From Streptomyces sp. 2131.1 (GTDB lineage: Bacteria; Actinomycetota; Actinomycetes; Streptomycetales; Streptomycetaceae): a stretch of DNA of 64,000 bases. This document shows, piece by piece, positions 47,557 to 55,929 of this stretch. Position 1 is the first letter of the stretch. Each line of letters starts with the position of its first letter. The position numbers and the translations under genes are program-made. The stretch is from assembly GCF_900105515.1 (NCBI RefSeq), contig NZ_FNSY01000001.1, positions 2,108,001 through 2,172,000 of the forward strand, written 5' to 3'. The notes beneath the pieces were generated by a model, which had not been told where the DNA came from, did no database searches, and saw only the letters and a list, made by a program, of their open reading frames with translations.

Positions 47557-48838
47557 ACCCCACCGGCAGCCCCGGTGCCGGATACGCGTCCATCAGGTCC
47601 TTCACCTCGGCCCGCACCGCGGCGATGGCGGACTCGTCGCCCGCGTGGGCGGCCGTGATCGCGCGGGCGATCCAGGCCGCGACCGTGGGCATCTCCGACG
47701 CCGGGATGCCCCGGGACGTGAGCGCGGGGGTGCCGATGCGGATGCCGGAGGCGTCGAAGGGCTTGCGGGGGTCGTAGGGGACGGTGTTGTAGTTGACGAC
47801 GATGCCGGCGCGGTCGAGGGCCTTGGCGGCGGTCTTGCCGGGGATGTCCTTGTTGGTGAGGTCCACCAGGAGCAGGTGGTTGTCCGTGCCGCCGGAGACC
47901 AGGTCGAAGCCGCGGGACGCCAACTCGTCGCCCAGTGCGCGGGCGTTGGCGACGACGGTGTGGGCGTAGGAGCAGAAGGCGGGTGTCGCGGCCTCGTTCA
48001 GGGCGACGCCGATCGCGGCCGTGGTCTGGTTGTGCGGGCCGCCCTGGAGGCCGGGGAAGACGGCGCGGTCCAGGGCACGGGCGTGTTCGGCGCGGCTCAG
48101 GAGCATCGCGCCGCGCGGACCGCGCAGGGTCTTGTGCGTCGTGGTGGAGACGACGTCCGCGTGCGGGGCGGGCGAGGGGTGAGCGCCGCCCGCGACGAGG
48201 CCGGCGATGTGGGCGATGTCGGCGACCAGGACCGCGCCCACCTCGCGGGCGATCTCCGCGAAGCCCGCGAAGTCGATCTCGCGGGGCACGGCGGTGCCGC
48301 CGCAGAAGATGAGCTTCGGCCGCTCGGCGAGGGCCAGGTCGCGGACCTCGTCCAGGTCGACGCGGCCGGTGTCGCGGCGCACGCCGTACTGGACGCCGTT
48401 GAACCAGGTGCCGGTGGCGGAGACGCCCCAGCCGTGGGTGAGGTGGCCGCCCATCGGCAGGGACATGCCGAGCACGGTGTCGCCGGGCTTGAGGAAGGCC
48501 AGGTAGACGGCGAGGTTGGCGGGTGAGCCGGAGTACGGCTGTACGTTGGCGTGCTCCATGCCGAAAAGAGCCTTTGCCCGCTCGGCGGTCAGCCGCTCGA
48601 CCTGGTCGATGACCTGCTGGCCCTCGTAGTAGCGCTTGCCGGGGTAGCCCTCGGAGTACTTGTTCTGGAGCACCGTGCCGGACGCTTCGAGCACGGCTGC
48701 GGAGACGTAGTTCTCGCTGGGGATCAGGCGCAGGGTGTCCGCCTGGAGCTGCTCCTCGGCGGCCACGAGGGCGGCGAGTTCGGGATCAGCTGCCGTCAGG
48801 GCGGGGTGGCGGGGGTGTGCGGGTACGGACGCGGTCAC
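47555..48838 (-). CDS. glyA: Serine hydroxymethyltransferase
   Basis: This 427-residue PLP enzyme interconverts serine and glycine, making 5,10-methylene-tetrahydrofolate for purine and thymidylate synthesis. PLP Lys236 is in VVSTTTHKTLRGPRGAML. Other hallmarks are IPSENYVSAAVLEASG, YPGKRYYEG and the folate loop ADIAHIAGLVAGG. The GTG at 48838 follows GGGAGGAA. Expression is probably controlled by the ZTP riboswitch directly upstream. It is convergent with DUF397. Confidence 0.96.
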   Translation of the reverse strand: MTASVPAHPRHPALTAADPELAALVAAEEQLQADTLRLIPSENYVSAAVLEASGTVLQNKYSEGYPGKRYYEGQQVIDQVERLTAERAKALFGMEHANVQPYSGSPANLAVYLAFLKPGDTVLGMSLPMGGHLTHGWGVSATGTWFNGVQYGVRRDTGRVDLDEVRDLALAERPKLIFCGGTAVPREIDFAGFAEIAREVGAVLVADIAHIAGLVAGGAHPSPAPHADVVSTTTHKTLRGPRGAMLLSRAEHARALDRAVFPGLQGGPHNQTTAAIGVALNEAATPAFCSYAHTVVANARALGDELASRGFDLVSGGTDNHLLLVDLTNKDIPGKTAAKALDRAGIVVNYNTVPYDPRKPFDASGIRIGTPALTSRGIPASEMPTVAAWIARAITAAHAGDESAIAAVRAEVKDLMDAYPAPGLPVG

Positions 48839-48848
48839 GGGGTTCCTC

Positions 48849-48882
48849 CCGGGTCGGTCGCATGGCTGCGGCGTGGACCCGG
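48849..48882 (-). promoter_or_regulatory. Expression-platform hairpin of the ZTP riboswitch
   Basis: CCGGGTC (48849-48855) and GACCCGG (48876-48882) can form a 7-bp stem directly beside the glyA Shine-Dalgarno region and the aptamer's 3' end. Alternative pairing with the aptamer would expose or hide the ribosome-binding site (inference). Confidence 0.6.
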
Positions 48883-48883
48883 A

Positions 48884-49000
48884 TGCCCAGGCGGACGGCT
48901 CTCCGGCATGACGCCCCCGGGCACACCCGGGGTCTGCCGCTCCCTCGTGGTCGATTCCACTGAGCACCCCCGTGAGGGAGTGCGCGCCAGTCGCGGCCTT
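48884..49000 (-). promoter_or_regulatory. ZTP/ZMP (pfl) riboswitch upstream of glyA
   Basis: Read on the minus strand, the leader has GCGACTGGCG (48985-48994) and, about 90 bases later, GTCCGCCTGGGCA (48884-48896). These are the two conserved blocks of the pfl motif that binds ZMP and ZTP, signals of low 10-formyl-tetrahydrofolate. The intervening sequence can form the variable hairpins. It lies about 50 bases before a one-carbon gene, the usual place for this class. Confidence is high from motif match and context; the exact 5' limit is approximate. Confidence 0.85.
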
Positions 49001-49081
49001 CCGCACCTTACCGGGCGCCCTTACGGGGTGCGCAAGGGCGATAAGGGCGATGCAGGCGCACGGGGGAGGCCCCCGCCCCCG

Positions 49082-50134
49082 TCAGGCGGAAGCGCGCTTG
49101 CGGGACGCCGTGCTCTTGGACCCGCTCTGCTTCTTGGCCGTCGTCTTCTTCGCGGCCGTCTTCTTCGCGGTGCTCTTGGAGGCGGTCTTCTTCGCCGCCT
49201 GCTTGCCCGTACCGCTCGACGTCGACTTCTTGCCGCCCGTGGACTTCGGGGAGGAGGCGGACTTCTTGGCGGCGCCGGATGCCTTCTTCTCGGTGCCGGA
49301 CGCCTTGCGGTCGGCGAGGTGCGTGACGTCCGCCACGGACTCCTCCCCCTCCTCGCCGCGAGCCTCCTTCGCGGCCTTGACGCTGCTCTCAAGGGCTGCG
49401 AGCAGATCGATGACCTGCCCGCCCCCCTTGCCGCCCTTCTCGGCCGGTTCCGGCGCCTCGCCCGACGCCTTGGCGGCGATCAGCTCCTCGACCGCCTCGC
49501 GGTAGTCGTCGTGCAGCGAGTCCATGTCGACCTCGCCGAGGGTGTCCATCAGGGCGTCCGCGAGGTCCAGCTCCGCGTCGCGCACCGTCACGTCGGACTC
49601 CGGGGCGACGCCCTCGGGGGCCCGGATCTCGTCCGGCCAGAGCAGGCCGTGCATGGCGATCACGTCGTCGACGACCCGGAGCATGCCCAGGCGTTCGCGC
49701 CCGCGCAGCGCGTACTTGGCGAGGGCCACCTTGCGGCTCCGCTTCAGGGCCTCGCGCAGCAGGGTGTACGGCTTCGCAGCCGGGACGCCGTTGGCGGAGA
49801 GGTAGTACGCCGCGTCCATCTGGAGCGGGTCGATCGCGTCGGCCGGGACGAAGGCGACGATCTCGATGGTCTTCGCGGTGGGCAGCGGCAGGTGACTCAG
49901 GTCCTCGTCGGTGATCGGGATCATCGTGCCGTCGGCATCCTCGTACGCCTTGCCGATCTCGGCGGACGCCACCTCCTCCCCGTCCAGCTCGCACACCTTG
50001 CGGTAGCGGATGCGCCCGCCGTCCTCGACATGGACCTGCCGGAACGAGATCGAGTGGTTCTCGGTGGCGTTGACCAGCTTGATCGGGATGCTGACCAGCC
50101 CGAAGGAGATGGCGCCGTTCCAGATGGACCTCAC
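49082..50134 (-). CDS. ku: Ku, DNA end-binding protein of NHEJ
   Basis: This 350-residue bacterial Ku homodimerises into a ring that binds double-strand ends and recruits LigD. The core domain (residues 1-255) starts MRSIWNGAISFGLVSIPIKL and contains KVCELDGEEV and DLIAALESSV-like VIDLLAALESS. The last 90 residues are a Lys/Ala/Ser/Thr-rich tail (repeats like AKKTA), similar to the extended tails that give some actinobacterial Ku proteins added DNA-binding and threading. The GTG at 50134 follows AAGGGG. It is divergent from a LigD-type polymerase gene. Confidence 0.95.
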   Translation of the reverse strand: MRSIWNGAISFGLVSIPIKLVNATENHSISFRQVHVEDGGRIRYRKVCELDGEEVASAEIGKAYEDADGTMIPITDEDLSHLPLPTAKTIEIVAFVPADAIDPLQMDAAYYLSANGVPAAKPYTLLREALKRSRKVALAKYALRGRERLGMLRVVDDVIAMHGLLWPDEIRAPEGVAPESDVTVRDAELDLADALMDTLGEVDMDSLHDDYREAVEELIAAKASGEAPEPAEKGGKGGGQVIDLLAALESSVKAAKEARGEEGEESVADVTHLADRKASGTEKKASGAAKKSASSPKSTGGKKSTSSGTGKQAAKKTASKSTAKKTAAKKTTAKKQSGSKSTASRKRASA

Positions 50135-50164
50135 CGGTTCACCCCTTGGATCCGTATCTGCGAG

Positions 50165-50178
50165 GAAACGTACGTTTC
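50165..50178. promoter_or_regulatory. Perfect 14-bp palindrome between ku and ligD
   Basis: GAAACGTACGTTTC at 50165-50178 is a perfect palindrome in the 62-bp gap between the divergent ku (start 50134) and polymerase (start 50197) genes. It is well placed to control both. Confidence 0.65.
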
Positions 50179-50196
50179 GCGTGTGATTCTTATCGT

Positions 50197-51090
50197 ATGA
50201 CGCCGATCACCGAGGTGGAGGGGCGACGGCTGTCCCTGAGCAACCTGGACAAGGTGCTGTATCCGGCCACCGGCACCACCAAGGGCGAGGTGCTGCACTA
50301 CTACGCGGCCACGGCTTCCGGGGTGCTGCTGGCGCATCTGCGGGACCGGCCGGTGTCGTTCCTGCGCTATCCGGACGGGCCGGAGGGGCAGCTGTTCTTC
50401 ACGAAGAACCCGCCGCCCGGTACTCCGTCCTGGGTACGCAGGGCCCCGGTGCCGCACCGCGAGAGCGAGCCGTCCGAGCAGGTGGTCGTGGACGATCTGG
50501 CCTCCCTGATGTGGGCCGCCAACCTGGTGGTGGAGTTCCACACCCCGCAGTGGCGGGCCGGGACGCCGGCGGTGGCCGACCGGCTGGTGTTCGACCTGGA
50601 CCCCGGGGCGCCCGCCACGGTCGTGGAGTGCTGCCGGGTGGCACTGTGGCTGCGGGAGCGGCTGGCCGAGGACGGCCTGACAGCGTACGGGAAGACCTCG
50701 GGCTCCAAGGGCCTGCACCTGCTGGTCCCGATCACCCCCACGGACTCGGCGGCGGTGTCGGCGTACGCGAAGGGGCTGGCCGTCCGGGGGGAGAAGGAGC
50801 TGCCGGAACTGGTGGTGCACCGGATGCGGCGGGCGCTGCGGCCCGGCAAGGTGTTCGTCGACTTCAGCCAGAACGCCGCCGCGAAGACCACCGCCACGCC
50901 CTACACCCTGCGCGCCCGCGCCGAGCCGTCCGTGTCCGCGCCGGTCACCTGGGCGGAGATCGAGGGCTGCCGCTCCCCCGGTGACCTGGCCCTCCTGGCG
51001 GGCGACATGGCGGGACGGCTGGACCGGTACGGCGACCTGCTCGCCCCGCTGTGCGACCCGGAAGAGGGCCGCCCGCTTCCGGCCGCATAG
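50197..51090 (+). CDS. LigD-type primase/polymerase domain protein
   Basis: This 297-residue stand-alone archaeo-eukaryotic primase domain fills gaps in NHEJ. Metal-binding acids are D133 and D135 in VFDLDPG, a third acid is D222 in VFVDFSQN, and the conserved loop KTSGSKGLHLLVPI precedes it. No ligase or phosphoesterase domain is attached, so a separate LigD or ligase is expected elsewhere. The ATG at 50197 is chosen; TATCGT immediately precedes it and no ribosome-binding site is seen. Confidence 0.92.
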   Translation: MTPITEVEGRRLSLSNLDKVLYPATGTTKGEVLHYYAATASGVLLAHLRDRPVSFLRYPDGPEGQLFFTKNPPPGTPSWVRRAPVPHRESEPSEQVVVDDLASLMWAANLVVEFHTPQWRAGTPAVADRLVFDLDPGAPATVVECCRVALWLRERLAEDGLTAYGKTSGSKGLHLLVPITPTDSAAVSAYAKGLAVRGEKELPELVVHRMRRALRPGKVFVDFSQNAAAKTTATPYTLRARAEPSVSAPVTWAEIEGCRSPGDLALLAGDMAGRLDRYGDLLAPLCDPEEGRPLPAA

Positions 51091-51243
51091 CCGTACGCAC
51101 CCCGCTCGTACCGCCATACCGCACGCGCCCGACTCTTGTCATGTTCCGGGGCAAAAGCGTGCGTGGGGTGGCCGGATGGTCCCGGCCGTGGTGCACACTC
51201 TGCGCAGACACTGCTTGCGTGACGTCTGCGGGGAGGCGATGGC

Positions 51244-53355
51244 GTGTTCGCGGGGATCGACGAGGTCGACTGGGCCTCGATGGAGCACGCCTACGGACCG
51301 GCGGACGATGTGCCGGCCCTGCTGCGCGGGCTGGCGTCCGCCGATCCGGCGGAGCGCGAACGGGCCCTGGACGGGATGTACGGGGCGGTGCACCACCAGG
51401 GCGACGTCTATCCGTGCACGCTCGCCTGCATCCCGTTCCTCTTCGAGCTGGTCACCGATCCCGCGGTCGTGGACCGGGGCGACCTGGTCGAGTTACTGAC
51501 CAGCATCGGCGGCATCGACCTCGGCGAGGACGACGAGGAGGAGCTGGACGAGGAGGAGGCGGAGGGCGCGGCCAACTACGCGATGGCGGCGGCGGCCGTC
51601 ACCGCGAACGCCGGGGTCTTCCTCACGCTGCTGGCCGACGAGGACCCGGGTGTACGGCTGAGCGCCCCGCTTGCCCTGGCCGCCCTGCACGACGACCCGG
51701 CCGGGGTGCTGACCCTGCTGCGGGCCCGGCTGGCGGCGGAGCCGGACGAGGAGGTGCGGTTCGCCCTGGTGGAGGCGGCCGGACGGCTCGCGCTGCGCCA
51801 CGGAACCCTGGCCGCCCCGGTGGCCGACTGGCTGAGCCGGCTGGCCGCCGAGGCCAATCCGCCGGGGCTGCGGCTGGCGGCTCTCGCCCAGCTGGCGCGC
51901 TGCGCACCGCGCTCGCTGCCGGACGACGTGGTGGCCTTGGTGACGGGCCTGCTGCGGAAGCTGCGTACGTCCCCCGGGCCCGGCGGCCCCCGGACCCGCG
52001 CCGCCGAGGCGCCGGGGGCGGGCGCCGAGGCGGCCCCGGTCACGCTGCTGGGGCAGGTGCGGGCGCTGTCCGCCGAGGAGACGGCGGGACGGGCCGCGCC
52101 CTGGACGGCCGATCTGCTGCGCACGCTGCACGCCGGGCTCGACGACCGCGTCGCCGAGCGGGCGGCCCTGCTGGCCGAGCAGCTGCGCAGCCCCGACCCC
52201 TGGCAGCGCGTGGACGCCGTCCGCCTGAGCGAAGGGCTCATAGGCGGCTGGCGGGGTTCCTACGCGGAGCTGGTCCGGGTGGTGGGCGAGCAGCTCGCCG
52301 CGCCCGAACCGAGGCTCGCCGAGGCCGCCTCGCACCTGCTGGAGGGGCTGTTCGGGCTGGCCGCCCCGGCGGCGGACGCGCTGGCGGAGCGGGTCGCGGC
52401 GGACCCGGGGGCGTGGGTGCGGACCTGGCCGGACGGGCGGACCCAGCTGGGCAGCGCGGTGAAGGCCCTGGCCCGGCTGGGCGACCCGCGCGCCCTGCCG
52501 GCCCTGACGGCAGCCCTCGGCCGCCCCCTGGTGCCGTACGACGTGGGGCCCGGACTGGCCCGCCTGGGCGAGGCGGCCCGGCCGCTGACCGGTGCGCTGC
52601 GGCGCCGGCTGGGCGAGGAGGTGCTCGACGAGCGGGCGTACGACCGGGTGGTCCCGCTGCTGGTCGCGCTGACCGCGCTACGGGCGGGCGAGGCCGCCCC
52701 GGAGGTGCTGCGGGTGCTGCGCGACGCCCCGGAGCCCCGGGGCGAGTGGGTGCGTGCGGTGGCACTGCGGGCGCTCGCCTCCTTCGGGCCGGCCGCCCGC
52801 TGCGCCGTGCCGGAGCTGCGGGCCATGGTGCTGCGCGGCGGTACGGCGGAGGCGGCCGAGGCGGCCGGGGCCCTGTGGGCGGTGGAGGGGGACGCCGGGG
52901 CGGTGCTGCCCGCGCTGATCGAGGGGCTGGGAGCCGCGGACGTGGACGCGCGGCGCGCGGCGGCGGAGGCGGTGGGCCGGCTGGGCGGGCGGGCGGCGGT
53001 GGCCGCGCCCCGGCTGCGGGCCCTGCTGCGCCACGAGTCACTGTGGCTGCGGGTGGACGCGGCGATCGCTCTGTGGGAGGTTTCCGGTCGTGCCGAGGAG
53101 TCCGTCCCGGTGCTGCTGGCGGCCTGGGCGCAGAACCCTCACGTCCGGGTCCGGGTGGCGGAATGCCTGGCGCGCATGAGGCCCGCCGGTGCAGGGTCGG
53201 ACGCGGCACGCGTGCTGCTCACCGAGCTGACCTCCGTACGCCGTCACAACGCGCCGGACGGGGACCGCGGCAGCCACCACACGTACACCGACGAAAAGCT
53301 GCTCGCGCTCTGCCGCCGGGCGCTCCTGGGGAACACGGGGAAGGAACCCACATGA
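51244..53355 (+). CDS. HEAT-repeat protein with acidic loop
   Basis: This is a 703-residue protein built of repeated helical pairs (for example VRFALVEAAGRLALRHGTLA, AAEAVGRLGGRAAVAAPRLR, LWLRVDAAIALWEVSGRAEE), like PBS-lyase HEAT proteins. An acidic loop DLGEDDEEELDEEEAEG interrupts it near residue 90-105. It starts with GTG 51244; the frame overlaps the zinc-ribbon gene by four bases. Such scaffolds bind proteins or nucleic acid; no partner is evident. Confidence 0.85.
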   Translation: MFAGIDEVDWASMEHAYGPADDVPALLRGLASADPAERERALDGMYGAVHHQGDVYPCTLACIPFLFELVTDPAVVDRGDLVELLTSIGGIDLGEDDEEELDEEEAEGAANYAMAAAAVTANAGVFLTLLADEDPGVRLSAPLALAALHDDPAGVLTLLRARLAAEPDEEVRFALVEAAGRLALRHGTLAAPVADWLSRLAAEANPPGLRLAALAQLARCAPRSLPDDVVALVTGLLRKLRTSPGPGGPRTRAAEAPGAGAEAAPVTLLGQVRALSAEETAGRAAPWTADLLRTLHAGLDDRVAERAALLAEQLRSPDPWQRVDAVRLSEGLIGGWRGSYAELVRVVGEQLAAPEPRLAEAASHLLEGLFGLAAPAADALAERVAADPGAWVRTWPDGRTQLGSAVKALARLGDPRALPALTAALGRPLVPYDVGPGLARLGEAARPLTGALRRRLGEEVLDERAYDRVVPLLVALTALRAGEAAPEVLRVLRDAPEPRGEWVRAVALRALASFGPAARCAVPELRAMVLRGGTAEAAEAAGALWAVEGDAGAVLPALIEGLGAADVDARRAAAEAVGRLGGRAAVAAPRLRALLRHESLWLRVDAAIALWEVSGRAEESVPVLLAAWAQNPHVRVRVAECLARMRPAGAGSDAARVLLTELTSVRRHNAPDGDRGSHHTYTDEKLLALCRRALLGNTGKEPT

Positions 53356-53678
53356 TCATTTTCGGCACGCGAGGTTATCTGTACCAGCTGGCGGTCCTGA
53401 CGCTGGTCTGCGGCTGGTGCGGGAACCCGGCGGCGCACACGCTGCGCAAGCGGGTCACGAAGTTCACGCTGTTCTTCGTGCCGCTGTTCCCGTTCTCGAC
53501 GAAGTACGCCACGCAGTGCACGTTCTGCGGCGGCGAGCAGCGGATACCCAAGGAGCAGGCCGACCAGCTGCTGGCGCAGCACGTGGCCTCGCAGGACGGC
53601 AACCCGTTCGGACAGGCCCCGCAGCAGGGGTACGCGTCGGGGGCGCCGGGCCAGGGGCAGAACCCGTACCAGCAGTGA
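53352..53678 (+). CDS. Zinc-ribbon membrane-associated small protein
   Basis: This 108-residue protein has two CxxC pairs, CGWC and CTFC, forming a zinc ribbon separated by a hydrophobic segment FTLFFVPLFPF. A Gly/Gln/Tyr-rich tail ends QNPYQQ. The ATG overlaps the HEAT protein stop (ATGA), so the two are translated together. Function unknown. Confidence 0.83.
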   Translation: MIIFGTRGYLYQLAVLTLVCGWCGNPAAHTLRKRVTKFTLFFVPLFPFSTKYATQCTFCGGEQRIPKEQADQLLAQHVASQDGNPFGQAPQQGYASGAPGQGQNPYQQ

Positions 53679-53837
53679 CCGGCGCGTCCACGCCGACCGC
53701 ACGTCAGCACGAAAGCCGACTGCACATCAGCACTAAATACGCATAAGGGACTTCCTTCCGAAATAGGGTCAGCAGGACGGTGCCGCGCGGGGACGCGCCA
53801 CCGCCCATCGGCCCGTCCGTCCGGAACGGAGGAAGTC

Positions 53838-54566
53838 ATGCGTCAGCGGCTGCCCGCCCTGGTGATCCTGGGCGCATCACTGCTGGCCGGCTGCGGCACC
53901 GGCGGGGAACTGCGGAGCGCGGGCCGGACCCCGGCCGCGATCGGCCCGGTGCGCCTGTGGCCGACGCTGCCGCCGGCGTCCGCCGCGCCCTACGACTACG
54001 GCGAGGGCGAGACCGCGCGCATCCCCGGCATCCGGGTCACCGGCGGCGACGTGCGCCGGCTGGACCCGGTGGCGGTGGTGCGCGCGGGCCTGAAGGTGCC
54101 GCCCGAGCGGTCCGACGTGGCCGACGAGCTGCCCGCGAAGACCGTCGACGCGATCAACGCCTGCCGCAGAGCGCCCGGCTCCTGCCCGGTGCTGCCGCCG
54201 TACTTCCGGGATCTCACGGGCGACGGCAGGGACGAGATGGTCCTCGCCGTCCGCATGCCGGGACGCCAGCTCTCCGTACGCGTCTACATGCCGGAGTCCG
54301 GCGGACTGACCCGCATCATGTCCACCTCGGACGCGGTCATCAGCGTCCAGCTCGCCGGCCGCGACCTCATCATGCGGGCGCCGTCGGCGATCACGGGGTA
54401 CGAGTACCGCACGGCGTGGTCCTGGGACGACCGGCAGCGCGCGATGCTGCCGACGCAGGACGAGATCCTGCGCACCCGGGACGCCGGGCGGCGCACGCCG
54501 GTCCCGCGCCCCTCCGCACCGCGCACACCCCGGCCCACGGCCTCCGTCTCCGCGGAGCGCCGGTGA
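53838..54566 (+). CDS. Lipoprotein coupled to a sensor kinase
   Basis: This 242-residue protein begins with a lipobox LLAGC (C19 lipidated) after a signal peptide. The remaining domain contains FRDLTGDGRDEMVLAVRMPG, a pattern seen in FG-GAP/VCBS-like segments. The start at 53838 has GGAGGAA close upstream. The stop overlaps the kinase start (GTGA), so the two are co-expressed. It may modulate the kinase, as CseA modulates CseC in envelope stress (analogy only). Confidence 0.83.
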   Translation: MRQRLPALVILGASLLAGCGTGGELRSAGRTPAAIGPVRLWPTLPPASAAPYDYGEGETARIPGIRVTGGDVRRLDPVAVVRAGLKVPPERSDVADELPAKTVDAINACRRAPGSCPVLPPYFRDLTGDGRDEMVLAVRMPGRQLSVRVYMPESGGLTRIMSTSDAVISVQLAGRDLIMRAPSAITGYEYRTAWSWDDRQRAMLPTQDEILRTRDAGRRTPVPRPSAPRTPRPTASVSAERR

Positions 54567-55858
54567 GCCGGCGGGCGGTCGCGGCGAGGCGGCGGCGCCG
54601 GCCGCGGCTGCCCGCCTGGACGGCGACGCTGACGTGGAAGGCCGCGGTGTTCATCACCGTGATGTGCTGCGTGCTCGCCGCGCTCCTCGGCGTCCTGGTG
54701 CACACCGCCGTCACCCGCCAGACGGTCGGTCACGCCCGCGAGAAGTCCCTCGCCCGGCTGACCGGGGTGTCGCGCGCCTACGAGGCGGGCGAGGCGCTGC
54801 CACCGCGTTCCGGGGTGGACCCGCCGGGGCTGCCGGGGGCACTGCGGGTGCTGGCGGCGGGCGGGCGGCGCGGCACGATGGTCGGCAGGTTCCTCGGGCG
54901 GCCGGTGATGTGGGCGGCCGCCCCGGCGGACAACGGGCGGGCGCTGGCCGCCTGGACCGACTACGGCCAGAGCGCCCGCACCATCAACGGCCTGGACGGG
55001 GCGATCATCGGCTCCTCGCTGCTGGCGATCGGCGCCACGCTGCTGGTCGGCGCCTTCGCCGTCACCCGGGTCACCCGGCGGCTCCACCAGACCGCCCGGG
55101 TGGCCCGGCGGATCGGGGCGGGCGACCTGGACGCCCGCGTCGACGACCCGCGCACGGCGGACCCGGCGCGCCGGCAGGACGAGGTCGCCGTCGTCGCGGG
55201 GGCGCTCGACACCATGGCTTCGGCGCTCCAGCGCAAGCTCCAGGCCGAACAGCGGTTCACCGCCGATGTGGCGCACGAGCTGCGGACCCCGCTGACGGGC
55301 CTGTCGGCCGCCGCCGAACTGCTGCCGCCGGGCCGCCCGTCCGAGCTGGTGCAGGACCGGGCCCGCGCCCTGCGCGCGCTGACCGAGGACCTGCTGGAGA
55401 TCTCGCGCCTGGACACCGGTACCGAACACGTCGACCTGGACGTCCACGAACTGGCCCCGCTCGCCGCCCGCGTGGCGCGGGGCACCGGCACCGTGGTCGA
55501 GGTCACCGGGGAGCCGGTGCGCGTCGAGACGGACAAGCGGCGCCTCGAACGCGTCCTGGGCAACCTGATCAGCAACGCCCACCGGCACGGCAGGCCGCCC
55601 GTGGTGCTCACCGTCGACGGGCCGGTGGTGACCGTACGGGACCACGGCGACGGCTTCCCCGAGTACCTGAGGGCGGGCGGCCCGCAGCGCTTCCGCACCG
55701 AGGCCGGCGGCAAGGGGCACGGCCTCGGGCTGACCATCGCGGCCGGCCAGGCCGAGGCGATGGGCGCGGCCCTGACCTTCGGGAACGCGCCGGACGGCGG
55801 CGCGGTCGCCCGGCTGACGCTGCCTCACTACGTATCCCTGGACGGCGAAGCGCCATGA
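54563..55858 (+). CDS. Sensor histidine kinase (HisKA/HAMP) without adjacent response regulator
   Basis: This 431-residue membrane kinase has TM1 at about 27-48, an external loop of about 95 residues, TM2 at 147-168 and HAMP after it. The phospho-His is H238 in DVAHELRTPLTG. N box NLISNAHRHG and G boxes VRDHGDGFP and GHGLGLTIAAG complete the ATPase domain. The GTG overlaps the lipoprotein stop. No response regulator gene lies on either side, which is unusual. Confidence 0.9.
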   Translation: MSRRAVAARRRRRPRLPAWTATLTWKAAVFITVMCCVLAALLGVLVHTAVTRQTVGHAREKSLARLTGVSRAYEAGEALPPRSGVDPPGLPGALRVLAAGGRRGTMVGRFLGRPVMWAAAPADNGRALAAWTDYGQSARTINGLDGAIIGSSLLAIGATLLVGAFAVTRVTRRLHQTARVARRIGAGDLDARVDDPRTADPARRQDEVAVVAGALDTMASALQRKLQAEQRFTADVAHELRTPLTGLSAAAELLPPGRPSELVQDRARALRALTEDLLEISRLDTGTEHVDLDVHELAPLAARVARGTGTVVEVTGEPVRVETDKRRLERVLGNLISNAHRHGRPPVVLTVDGPVVTVRDHGDGFPEYLRAGGPQRFRTEAGGKGHGLGLTIAAGQAEAMGAALTFGNAPDGGAVARLTLPHYVSLDGEAP

Positions 55859-55916
55859 GCCGCCCGTACGCGCCGCCCCCGCACGTCACATAACCGACAT
55901 AACGTCCGCGTCTTGC

Positions 55917-55929
55917 TACGTTGCGGGGC
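55917..55929 (+). promoter_or_regulatory. -10 box of a probable leaderless rodA/pbp promoter
   Basis: TACGTT at 55917-55922 is followed by seven bases and ATG 55930. No ribosome-binding site is present apart from a poorly spaced GGGG. This fits a leaderless mRNA. Confidence 0.5.

Noticed and set aside
47555..49006. Longer glyA start at 49006
   Set aside because: It would translate the ZTP aptamer; the GTG at 48838 with GGGAGGAA gives the family N-terminus.
51051..53678. An 875-residue plus-strand frame ending as the zinc-ribbon protein
   Set aside because: Most of it is a shadow of the HEAT-repeat gene; the zinc-ribbon gene begins at the ATG overlap at 53352.
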